From Apodospora peruviana (lineage: Eukaryota > Ascomycota > Sordariomycetes > Sordariales > Lasiosphaeriaceae), in contig JAUEDM010000009.1 of NCBI GenBank assembly GCA_033439685.1, positions 1,116,001 to 1,180,000 of the forward strand: 64,000 nucleotides of DNA. Reading direction: 5' to 3'. This document shows, piece by piece, positions 44,877-55,954 of the stretch. The position numbers and the translations under genes are program-made. The first letter of the stretch is position 1. Every line of letters begins with the position of its first letter. The notes beneath the pieces are model-generated. The model had not been told where the DNA came from and ran no database searches. It worked only from the letters and a program-made list of their open reading frames with translations.

Positions 44877-47800
44877 GCGTGCTGCTGACAACGACAACGG
44901 CAGGCTTGATCTGCACCGCTTGCTGCACGTCGGTCACGGATGCAGTACTTTAAGTACGCAGCGCACTAACAACTCATGTATATTACTGCTTTCGGCAGCC
45001 GTGTGCGAGTCCGAGGGAGACTTGGCCAAGTGTGTTAGTCATTCCTGTGTTTCTGCCGCTGCGTGGTACGAAATAACGATTCGAACGCTTAATAAAGGCA
45101 GTACTAAAGATATTGATGATCTTGCTGGAGAAAGAGGCGACCTGATATCTCTCTGACCTTAGCGCAGTGGAGTAAGGTAGCCGTAACGTGCAGTTCAGTT
45201 GGCAATTACTTAGGTAGGTACCTCAGCTTACCTAAGTATCTACACGTATGCTGTAGTTCGTGCGGGCAGGACCGAAGTCTGATCTCTCTGGTCTGGATGA
45301 GCCTCTCAACTTGCGAAATTGTCATTGGGCTTTTGGCAAGAACACTGCGGCGAACCGCCGAACCCCAAAGGTGGAGGAAGCAGCAACAGAGGGGGCGGGG
45401 GATACCTGAGTCTCCGGGTTGCAGGTCGCAAGGCAGAGGGAAGGTGGTGGTTGCCCTTTCATGCTGCAGGTGCGGGAGTGCCCCCTTGATCCGGTGCTAT
45501 CCGCCATCTATCCGCTCCTCCTCTGGACTGCTAATAATTAACAACTTGCTTGCTGTCAAGGCCATCTCAGTTCTCCCCGGGTAAATTTGACGAGTCTACA
45601 ATCAAACATTCACTCACCCTTTTGGAGCTTTCTCTCCTACCAAACATATCCATTCATCCAAAACAAAGGCCCAAGACAGGATGGTATCACGGCCGTGGCG
45701 TCAGGGCACGGGCAGCGTAGTGAGGATATTGGGCCCGGCTCGATTTTAAATTTCAATATGGATAGTAGCCGGCCCGCGGCTAGACCGCCTCTCGTTACCA
45801 GCTTACAATCCTACTGCTCTGCAAGAAGTCCAGGGGCATGTTGTCTGATGCTCATCGGTCTCCGGCTGAATACTGCAGAATACATGAACTTCGAAGGAAG
45901 GCAAGACATGATGCAGCGCCGTGTCGCACAACCTGGAAGCATCACAGAATGTTGGAAACGGGTGGTCAGCGTTAGCGCCGGGCCGGGCAAGGAGCGGGAC
46001 GCTACAGCCCTGGAGGCTTTTTTGTGTCACCGTTCCTGCCTCAACCCCAGATTAACGAGTGACACTCGCTTGCTGCTCATTGATTCGACCAGATACGAGA
46101 CATGCGTAACTCAATATTGCGCAAATACAACCGCAAATCTGGAGGATTGCGCCGGGCTTATCCGTAACTCGGAAACAACAGAACGTGTCATGATCTCCGG
46201 TAGAAAAGTGAATTGCAGGACGGATCGTGGTCTTTTCAGAGGAAGGTGTAACAGACATCACGCAGAATGCGGGGGCCGGAAGACGGAAGGAGAGCTTGAC
46301 ACTGCTGCCCTCGGGATCAGACTCGGAATCGGTTGAGACCGGGAGCGGCGTTGAGGGCAGGCACGAAGGTCACATGAAGCTCAATGTCCGATGCACAGCC
46401 AGCACTGGAAGGTACTCTACTACATATATCGCCAAAGCGCCGCCCATCATTGTAACCTCCCGCCGATACTCTCATGCTTTGCGGTCCGGCATTGAATCGA
46501 AACACCCGTCGGCAGGGTTCAACATGTATCGTGCTCCGCAAACATCACATGGCAACGAAAATGCGGTGATCAAAGTCAGGTCAATGGGTGGCCAGCAAGT
46601 TGGTCAAGGACAAGCCGTCCAAAGCGCAAAGCAGGCATGAGCATGTGGAGAGAGCTTTGTGATGCAATTCAGTATGTACATAGTAACCTGCTCGCCCAGC
46701 CCTTAATGCTCTACTGTTACATGGCTGGCAACTTGCAGCTCACCCACAGAATCTCAGTCTGGAAATCTTTAGGCTGCTGCATTTCCAGGCGTGCGACAGG
46801 CCAGCAGAGGGCTGCTCGGATTGCTGCAGAGGTTGGTTCTTGGACTCTGCAGCAAAAGAACACCGGCCGATGAAACAGCAATCCACTGCCAGCCAGCTAA
46901 AATAAGCTGCTGCTTGAGCGAGAACACATGGAAACGATACCCCCTTTGATGCAACTCTCCACGGGCCGAGGGACCAGATCACGGCCAAGTCAGTGTACCG
47001 ATATTGAAACCAAAGATGGCTTCGCGGCTGGCCTCAAGCCATTCATCTGAACGACAAGACAAAAATTGACGCCGGACGAACGGCCTCAGTCCTCGGTGTG
47101 GCGGCTTGCTCTGTCGGCAGTCGAAAGCCACGGAACGTGGACATTATGGAACAACCCTGCCCAATGTCCAGCCTCTTTTTATTCCCGGCGAAGGAAGCAT
47201 CGAGCTGTCACAGACGACGGCCATTCCCAGTCACCGCACGGGTTCGGCATGATCCGTTCTCGACCGACCGTAGATCTCGGACGTTGGGCCGTTCGACGTT
47301 CGTCTCCAACAGCCATCTCTGATCCCGTGAGCGAGTGCAGGGAAGATCCCAGAGAGACGCAGCGCGAACCGATCCCCCAACCTGCGGTGTAAATGACCGT
47401 TGACCGCTTATCACAAAAGTCGTTGAGCTTCAATTATTGAGCGACATATTGAGAAGGCGACGACAGAGTTGCTTTCTCGCGCATCAAAGGAGCCCTGCTG
47501 AGCTGCAGAGGGGCCAATTGTTTCGGCCATGATTCGACTCAAATCCCGAATAGGTAACTTGATCCGTTTGACAGACATGTCTGGATGCCGTTGGCGCATC
47601 TCGACATCTGCGTCTGCACTAATGACGACCACACGGACATCATGGGCCAGGAGGCTCAATAAACGCACGCTTTTCTCTTTGTTTCGCTTGTTTTGAGCCA
47701 AGTGAGTGGTTTCATTTCAAATATAGCATGTCAAAAGTAACCCTACTGGCCTCGATATTGCTCGTGACGGTCATTCCGCGGTGCAGTCAGGGTTCTCTCT

Positions 47801-48736
47801 CTCTCCTTAGCCGGCATATCCTGTGCCGTCTAGCCAGATGCACGTGGTTGGAGAGAAAGACAGTTTGCGTGAAGATGAATCAAACAAGCTCCAACATTCA
47901 TCCGTCTGACATACTACGACATGTCTATAGAGTCTCATTGGTTATGCACAGCGTTATTAAGAAGCACAAGCTAACGACGAAATTGACGAACTACCATAGT
48001 GTTTGTTCGGCTGTTGAGTGATGTGCCGTTTCGCCTCGATGCAATAGAACTCAAGAACGTTCAATCTGAGATTGATCTCGCAAAATATTCTCCGAAACTG
48101 GTATGTGCTCTTACCTCTCCTCATCAGAAACCAATTCATACTGCATATCGACGTTTCTGATGGTTGATAGACTGACAAGGGTAAAATGAAATATATCACT
48201 CGGCTATCATTGCGAAGCATTGCACGAATGCCGCCATGACAATGATTTGGAATCGTCGTCGTCGTCCTCTCAAAGCACGAGTTTCGATTTCGGCCGTAAG
48301 CTTCTCTGGTGAAAACGGCCGGGATGGTGGAATTTCTGGAAAATCGCCGCTGGCGCCGGGATGTTGAGGATGGATCGATCTCAGGATTCAAGACCCGCCA
48401 TCTCCGTGGTCCCTTGTCTGCGCAATCTCGGGGAGGCGAGCCTGAGCTCCTAGTGTAGCCTACGAAGGCCAACAGCACAGGCATCACACGTGGGAAATAA
48501 TAACCTTCATTTTTCCCCTCTACTTGGCGCCAACACCATTGCGGGGCGCCGTCCCGTGATCGGTCTTGCAAAATCCACAACCTACCAACCGACGAACCGA
48601 CCGGCAAACCACGCGTCGAAAGTCTTCTCCACTGCGAGCAACATATCCGTACCTTAGCGCCAGAACAAAAGTTCGGCTCCCGATAGATTAATCGGTGACC
48701 TTATGGAGCACCTATCCTTGAGCCGTCTTGGATCCC

Positions 48737-48756
48737 GGCGCGGCGCGGCGCGGCGT
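48737..48756. repeat. (GGCGC)n repeat, ~3.8 copies
   Basis: Three exact GGCGC units and a GGCGT variant inside the desert, followed by GTGCGGTGCC. Same length and copy number as the GTCCG pentamer at 8187. Confidence 0.7.
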
Positions 48757-49805
48757 AGTGCGGTGCCATGCCCCTTGCAAGCAAGCACTTTAACTTTCCC
48801 GCGGCTGGCACGCCAACCCGGACGCGTCATATTCGAAGTTTCCGGGATGAAAATACAGACGAGCTCAGAAACAACCACTGGATATTCCGTACCAAGGTGT
48901 CTTGGGACTGCAGACAAGCTTCTTTACACTTGTTTTGCGACAACTAATCCTCTAGAGGCCAAAAGATGTCGGTTGCTACCCCATGAAATACGCGTACATG
49001 TTCACCGCTACGTACCAGCGATAGTGCATTGATTTTATTCTGAAGGGAAAAGGACTAGCAAACGGCTACCTCACCCTGAAACCTGTCATGAATTATCACC
49101 ATCCCCGTTTATGACGATACAAGGCGAGTCGAGCTGGTCGAGATGCGTCGCCAACAGCAGATAAGCTAGCTATCAGGCAGTCTTGTTCCGCTCCCGCCCC
49201 CGCTCCCGTATCTGTGGCCGCCCGTGTCCCGGCCGGATCAGAAAGCTTCCGTCAATCACCTCACCGAGTCTTTGTCCGTGGACGAACGAGTCAAAATTAA
49301 AGTCTCTATCGATCCTGAACTCTGCTGTCATTTGTTATCTCCAGCATACACTTTATGACTGTGACAAACAAACCGCCTGACAATCTGACATGAGGCCTGA
49401 CGTGCTGCATCTCGCACCTGCATCAGAACCCTTTTCTAGATTGGGATCATCTCCACGGACTCCTCTCCGCGCAAATGACCAACGCTCTGCGGCAGAGGAG
49501 AGACAAAGGGAAAAGGAACCAGACCCGTTTTGACCTCCAACGCAGCGGGAAGGATTTTAGAACTTGGCGATCATAAGCCAAACAATTGGTGGCGTCGCGC
49601 CAGCTTCTGATTGGTCCGGAGTGTCTTCCGCTTCGTTGCTTTGTTGTTGAACCCCGCCATCCTCACGCTTTGGTGAAGGTGCATGTGAAATCTGACTTGA
49701 CCACCTCTTGGGCGAAAAAAAAGACAAAGAGGCGGTCTGCAAACAACTTTGAGAAACCCTCAGACCTTCATGGAGATTAGATGACCGATCTGTCTGCAAT
49801 GCTAA

Positions 49806-52800
49806 TTAATCCAACCGCAGACTCGCCACCAACGTCTTGACAGCCCCTTTCTCAGCCTTGCCCCAATCAACGCCTTTCAACTGCTCAGCAGGTGCATCAG
49901 CCACAAATGATGTTGGTGTCTCCCCAGAAACAGACATCGACAACCCCCAAAGCTCGTCGACAACCAGACTCCTCACCCTGGGCCAAGGGTGCAGCATAAG
50001 CGCCCCGAGCCTCCTGCGCGCCTCCTTGATACCTTCAGTCTTCCCACTCTGGCCGCTGCTGCTTTTGTCTTCGTCTAATAACAACCCAGCAATAGCCCCG
50101 TAAACCCTCACGCATGCCTCGATCTTGCGCACATTACCCGTCTTGTAGGCCGCCTTCTGCACCTGCAGACACAACTTCTTGTAATCCACGGTTCGACAGC
50201 GGGTGAAGATGCCCACGTGAAACAGAAACGCGACGACCTCAAGCGTCGGGACAAGTACCCGGTCTTGTGTCTGCTGGCTCTTTAGGTTGCGGACCAGAGC
50301 AGCGCATACGGCATCGACGTTGCTAGGCGAGGTCTCGCAAAAGTCGCAGAGCGCGGCGCGGGTAGCAATGACGAGCTCTTCATTGCCCGTGTCGGCCGAC
50401 GAGACCAAACCGACCAGCAGCTCTTCCATCCACTTTTCAGGGTTGGCTTTCAGAGGTGTAATTAGGGCGTTGTCGAGCCAGTCGTGAGAGAGTAGATCGA
50501 GTAAGAAACAGAAATATGCCCTGGACGAGAAGGTATCTTTCCGGAGCTTTGTAGCGTGTCTAGATATTATCGTAAATCAGTATAACATTCCTCTTTCCGT
50601 AGGGGGTTAAACTTACTCGGGTTTCAAAACCACCGCGAGGGTAGCCTGACCCTCGACTCTGACCCTATCAAGCTTTTCGGCAGACAATCTCAGTATCTTC
50701 AAGAATAGCCTCGACACAACAGTCGGCCAACCTTCCAAACTGCACTCCTCCCATAACCACCTAGTCGCCCGGATAGCCTGCAGCCTCACGAGCGAACCGA
50801 CATCTCCGCGCGCGTTCGTGTAGTAGTCGTCCAGCCCTTGTTCGATGAGGCCGATAAACTCCCCAACATTGTACTTGAGCGTGTCCGTCTGCGTAAGACT
50901 CTGGAGGATAGCCACGTGCGTGTCGACGACCTTGTCGTTCCTCCAGCGCTCGTTGATCGCCTCGGCGATTAGTTTCTCGTCGGGCAGAGCCAGCGTCCTG
51001 ACGACCTGGTACGTCTTGGTCAGCGCAGAGAAGTAGCCGCTTGCGGCCGCCGTGCTTCCTCCGCGGGCTACGCCGGATGGGCGCTGCCGGATTTTGGTAA
51101 CCCATTCCCGGACGATGGACTCGCACTCCGTCTTGCCCGAGAACACGAGCGTGACCAGCGCTGCGTCGGACGCCGCGGCCAGGACTTCGTCTTCCGACCG
51201 GACCAGCCAGCTGCTTAGATTGGCGTGTGCTAGATGGACTACCTTTTTTACCGAGTCCGGAACGGGGGTGGTGGTCGAATATAGCGCGTCGACGAGGCTC
51301 GAGATGATGCCGGCGTTGTCGCGATCAGTTACCAGAACTGGACCGGGCACGAGTTTTATATTCCAAGGTTCCTGTTCCTCCTTCTCTTGAACAGCATCAT
51401 CGAACGAAGCAGCCTGCAGCACGGGAAAAGCCGAGATGATCAGCCTGCTCACAGCTTCAGCGATCAGTTCCGGCCGGCGGTACGTTTTGGTCTGGCAGTC
51501 GGCCAATATCTCGACCAACGCAGCAATCGAGGTCTGAACAAATCCGCCAAACGCACCACCACCTCCTTTGCGGGCCTCCACGACCCCAGGCAGCGAGTCC
51601 AACACAGCAGCAAGACTTAAAACAAGCCCATGCCTCTCCTCAACCTGCCTAACTTGCAACGCCCTAAGCCTCCCAAGAACCAACGAAACCGACCTCGCCA
51701 GCCTCTGCACCGGATCTTTGTGGCTGTTGGCAAGTTCCGCCGTAATCTTCCCAAACGACAAGCCAGCAGCCCTCCTGGCGGCAGCATCAACATCTCCAAC
51801 CCCTCTCCAACCCAACAGCGCATCGAGTATCGCCTCGCCATATTGGTCAGCCAGCTTCGTCGCGCCGAGCGCAACCTCCCGCAGCGCCCTGGAGCGCAGC
51901 GCAACGGAATGGTAATCGACCGCCTGGACAAGCCAGATTCCTTTCTCCACAGTATCAGGGTGTCGTCCAACCAGCTCCTGCAGCGCGGCGGACGACCCGC
52001 GACGGATGTTGCCCGCCGGGTCCAGCGACGCGGCGATCACTAGTTCTGTCGCGAGGATCTGAAGCACCGAGGGGGAAGAAGAAGTCTTGTACAGTCTCAC
52101 AGCAAGCAATTCTGCGGTAGAGTAGCGGCGTGCGAGCGCCCAGATACCGAAACAGGCGGCATCGCGCACGTTGGTGCCGACCGAGGTGCCAGACGCACTG
52201 CGCCGCTCGAACGACAGGCCCATAATCAGCGCGTGCACGATATCCGGCAGGTTGGAGGCTGGCGGCGAGCGGCGGTACAAGAGGTGGGACAGAGTAAGCA
52301 TCAGACCATGCCACTCGAGGGGGTTGACAGCGCTTAGGTCTTTTCGTCTGCCTGCGACGGCAGTAGGGTCTTTGATCCAGAGTACGTTTCTGCTTAGGGA
52401 TTCGATGACCGCCTCGACGACCTGGGAGGCCATGTCCGCGTCCAGTTTCAGGGTGATGATGCTGAGGGCTTTGCTGGCCGCGAAGCGGACGGGGGTGTCG
52501 TTGTCGGCGAGATTTTCGAGGAAAAAGCCGATGGTGGTCTCGACGAGCTCCATGCTGCTTGTCATGTCATCGTTTACCGCAGAGTTGTTGCGTAGGGTGA
52601 GCACGGCGATGGCCCGGATGACTTTGATGCCGGTTTTGCGGGCCAGCGCAGACGAGAACATGATATTACTGGATTCGTCGTCCGCAGATGCGGATGCGGA
52701 GGAGTGAACGGTATAAAACAGTTTGCTGAGATAGCGATCCATGTCCGAGGTATCCGACGACGAGACTAGTATCCCAGAGAGGAATGACAGGACCCCGATA

Positions 52801-53799
52801 TAATGATACGGCGTCCTCTCAGTCTCAGTCTCGTTCTCATTTTCTTGTTTGGCAACAGAAGGGCGTAGTTGCCCAAGGGCCCAGTTGACCAACGCGTCCA
52901 GCACGCCCAGCTCTTGCATATCCCTCCGCATCGACAGTCTTACCAGCAAAGCCTTTGCCGCGTCCCTCTCCTTACCAGGTGAGGCGAGGTATTTGATCGC
53001 GCACGGCAGGACCCGAGTCGTGATACCCGGCAACGACGTATTTCGGGTAGTAGGCCACTCGAACCCTCTAATCCGAGGCAACCCATCATCCTCACCATCG
53101 ATGGCAGCAGTAGACGACGACGATGATGATATGGTCGCCAAGTCGAACGGCGCGAGCATCAGATGCGACAGCCATAGCAAGACCACGTACCGCTCCTCCC
53201 ACGTCCATTTATTTCCGGTGTTGCGTTCAGAGTCTTCGAGGGCGGAGAGGAACAACTCCAAGTATTTTGTCTCGTTCGATAGGAAATGGACAATTACCTT
53301 TTCGCCGCGGATCTTGCACAGCGTGTACAGGATCCTGCTTATGGCGGCTGGCAAGGGCATCAGCAGTTCGGAGCGAGTAGACACACTCTTAGTTTGGCTA
53401 AAAACATCTTCGGTATCGAGTCCCCGCCGTCGATGAGTTTTGGTTTTGGTTTGGGTGTACTCGAGGAAAGCATCTGCTAGGATGGGTAGCCATTTGGGTA
53501 GGTGAGGGTCGAGCAGCTGGGGGACTTCTTGGAAGGGGTCCAACAGCTTTTTTACTCGGTTCGAATTAATCAGCTTTCATTTCCCAACCTTTGGGGAACA
53601 AACATATGAAAATACGTACAGAAGAGACAAGCCGCTCAGTCTCTCGAGACCGCACGCGCGGCCGGACCACCAGCAACCCGCCAGCGCCGCCCCTGTCCGG
53701 CTTCCGGAGGAACAGGACAAGGGACCTGTCAAAGTCGGCAATCAGGTCACCGGAAATTTTCTGCAGTTTTATGTCTAGCTCTTCCTCGGGGGCGTCCAT
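49806..53799 (-). CDS. tbcd: Tubulin-folding cofactor D (beta-tubulin cofactor)
   Basis: Cytosolic chaperone that captures beta-tubulin and joins it to alpha-tubulin with cofactors E and C. Three exons, 53799-53620, 53546-50617 and 50559-49806, give 1287 residues. The N-terminus MDAPEEELDIKLQK and the DPFQEVPQLLDPHLPKWLP segment just after intron 1 are typical of cofactor D. The rest is a long series of HEAT/ARM-like helices, for example RDAACFGIWALARRYSTAEL and a region of alternating Leu/Val helices across the centre; the C-terminus contains SSRAYFCFLLDLLSHDWLD. Both introns have GT donors and AG acceptors with matching phase. ATG 53799 was chosen over an upstream in-frame ATG at 53907, because the first extra residues look like leader. 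Confidence 0.95.
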
Positions 53800-54424
53800 C
53801 TTTGATTCTTGGGTGCGCTGGCTGCGCTGTCCATTGAACGGTCGCGTTGTTGGTGTTTCGATGAAGTGAGTGAGTTCAGTTGACAAGTGGGGGTGGGGTT
53901 CATGCAAATCTGTGAAGGGCTGGTCAGTCGTTGTTAGTCGGTATGAGAGCCCAGAAAGAAAGAAAAAGAAAACCCCTTTCAGGTGATGAAAACCATAGTC
54001 TCTTCATAGACAGAACCATAGTCTCTTCATAGACAGCAATAATTATAAGCAGAATTCAAGATGGCCTGAAATAGCTGATATGGCACTTGGTAGGGGTTCG
54101 CGTTTGAAAGGAATGTCTCGCTGCCTAACATCAATGAAGATGAAATCTGTGACACGACCACCAGCCATAGAAGGCAGGAAACAGTTCCTTGTGGAAAGGA
54201 TCATCATTAATATTGTTTAACTAGGTACATAAGCTATCTACTTCTTAGGGGGTATCCTTATACTCATAACCAGCCGCGGAGTCCAACAAACAAGCCAGTG
54301 CCATCCATCCATCCCATGCCATGTCCATAAGTCATTATTCATTACACTAGCATTAAACTGAAGGGAGCAACCCATCGAAACATCAGGACAGTTTAATAAT
54401 CAGCGAGACCACGTGATTTATACA
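53800..54424. other. Intergenic, tbcd promoter and GH76 3' end
   Basis: 625 bases without coding signal. Holds an exact 23-bp tandem duplication (listed) about 190 bases before the tbcd start and AT-rich 3'-end sequence of the neighbouring GH76 gene. Confidence 0.55.
53991..54036. repeat. Tandem duplication, 23 bp x 2
   Basis: AACCATAGTCTCTTCATAGACAG (first 20 bases AACCATAGTCTCTTCATAGA) occurs twice head to tail without mismatch. Confidence 0.9.
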
Positions 54425-55954
54425 TCACTTCACCGACATCGCCGCAACAAGTACATCCAGCGCCGAGCTGTGCGTCCCGGCAGTCGGGCCCTTGCCGGCC
54501 GACGCGGGCCCCATCCAGTTCACGCCCAGCCGGTTTTGATCGTCCCGGTCATGGGCCCAGATCGAGTCAGCATTGACCCTGATCGTCTGGCGGATATCGT
54601 CCCGCTGCACCAAATCCTGAAGGTAGTGCAGGTTGCGCACAAAGATGCCCTTGAACTGACTCCCGTCATCACCACAGTTGGGCTCGCAGCTGTCGATCTC
54701 GTGTATGACGCCATTGGCACCAGATAGCGCCTTGATGGCGGCCGTCGCAATGTCGACGGCCTGGCTGAGATACGACTTGTCGCCCGTGGCCTTGGATAAT
54801 TCAACGAGCCCGCCCAGCACGACGCCCTGGTTGTACGACCACGTCTGATCGCCGTTATTCACGCAGCTGCCGTCATCCTTGATCGTGAGACCGTCATTAA
54901 TCAGATGGTTTGAGTTGATCATGCCAGACCCCCGAAACCACTGCCACTCCTTCTTTGCGATGTCCAGGTAGTAGTCTTTCTTGCCCGTCACGCGGTTGGC
55001 GAGGCTCGCCGCCACGCTGAGGTAGAGCTCGTTGGCGATGGCGTTCTTGTAGTCGCGTTGCTTGCTCCACCATATGCCACCTCCGCACGTGTTGTCGGTG
55101 CCGTTCTTCATGTCGTCAAAGATGTGTTCTGCCATGTCCAAGTACTCAGCTTTCCGGGTGACGTCCCATGACCTGATCCAGGCCAGCGCCCACCAGCCCT
55201 CGTCGTCGTAGAACTCGTTGATGAACCCAGAGAATCCTCGCACGCCGAGGTTGCTCCGCTTGTGGTTGGCAAGGAATGTGTAGGTTGATATCGGCAGGCC
55301 GTTGCTGCTGATGGTCTTTTGCGCCGTGACGCTGGTCAACTGGGCTTTGGAAAACGTGTTGGACATGACGTCAGGGATGTGCAAGGCACTGGCATCGTTC
55401 TGGGCGAGCATGGCCCAGTCAGCGAGGACAGTCAGGCAGTTGGCACTATTCCACCAGCCTGTCGTGTCCCAGAGACCGGTGGAATCTTTGTAGTACCAGC
55501 TTTGAAGGGCCCGGGCCCCGTCCAGGGTGTTGGCGGCGTAGGAAGCTTGGGCTGCTCTGTCGACGACGAAGTGCGAGGACATCAGGAAAGCGGCTCGAGC
55601 GGCGTGGCCGCCGATCTGTGCGGGAACCATAGTATTGATTAACGATATTAGTCTGGAAAGCCAAGTTGGTAAGGAGGTTTCTCCAGGAAAGTTTGCGCTA
55701 GGGAGAGTTTCTCCATGAGACGGGGGACAACAGTTTATATAAATAAAGGCCCATAGGGTCGCAACAAGAGCAACGGCGAGTGTGAGTACCCGCGTCTGGC
55801 GAGAAGTGATGGCCCGGGGTTTCCATCTGGACACCACAGGGAAAGAGGACAGGGCAAACGCATCGAATCCCATGTGTCGACACTGACGCACCTGGCAAGC
55901 GTTGCGCAAGCTGTCCGACTCCAGCTTGGAGTCCGAAGTAGCAACCCCCTTCAT
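54425..55954 (-). CDS. GH76 family alpha-1,6-mannanase
   Basis: Glycoside hydrolase family 76, which cleaves or remodels alpha-1,6-mannan, here likely in the fungal cell wall. Single exon, 509 residues. A hydrophobic segment at about 56-74 (VLTLAVALVATLWAFIYIN) after a charged N-terminal part suggests a signal anchor rather than a cleaved signal peptide. The catalytic Asp pair is visible in EFYDDEGWWALAWI (Asp250, Asp251); other family blocks are WWNSANCLTVLADW, CGGGIWWSK and NDQTW-like NNGDQTWSYNQG. The protein ends without a GPI-type tail, unlike Dfg5/Dcw1, so a secreted or membrane-anchored endo-mannanase is more likely. I start at ATG 55954; upstream codons in the frame lack an ATG, and an internal ATG at about residue 28 is possible. 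It lies upstream of and in the same direction as tbcd. Confidence 0.92.
   Translation of the reverse strand: MKGVATSDSKLESDSLRNACQVRQCRHMGFDAFALSSFPVVSRWKPRAITSRQTRVLTLAVALVATLWAFIYINCCPPSHGETLPSANFPGETSLPTWLSRLISLINTMVPAQIGGHAARAAFLMSSHFVVDRAAQASYAANTLDGARALQSWYYKDSTGLWDTTGWWNSANCLTVLADWAMLAQNDASALHIPDVMSNTFSKAQLTSVTAQKTISSNGLPISTYTFLANHKRSNLGVRGFSGFINEFYDDEGWWALAWIRSWDVTRKAEYLDMAEHIFDDMKNGTDNTCGGGIWWSKQRDYKNAIANELYLSVAASLANRVTGKKDYYLDIAKKEWQWFRGSGMINSNHLINDGLTIKDDGSCVNNGDQTWSYNQGVVLGGLVELSKATGDKSYLSQAVDIATAAIKALSGANGVIHEIDSCEPNCGDDGSQFKGIFVRNLHYLQDLVQRDDIRQTIRVNADSIWAHDRDDQNRLGVNWMGPASAGKGPTAGTHSSALDVLVAAMSVK

Larger units (their letters stand above)
43612..49805. other. Gene desert, 6.2 kb, no coding signal
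   Basis: Frames are short or, like the one at 45587-46336 (249 codons, opening with TTG), of random composition. Holds a GT microsatellite near 44863, a GGCGC repeat near 48737 and TAGGTA/TACC words near 45213-45240. No transposon, tRNA or rRNA recognised. Confidence 0.5.

Noticed and set aside
45587..46336. 249-codon plus-strand open frame
   Set aside because: Opens with TTG, composition is random-like, no homology-type motif, no supporting splice structure.
47957..48607. 216-codon minus-strand open frame
   Set aside because: Random composition, no leader or motif; likely chance in moderate-GC DNA.
53800..53907. Longer tbcd start at ATG 53907
   Set aside because: The 36 added residues (Pro/His/Thr-rich) look like leader; family N-termini begin at the MDAPEE-type sequence.
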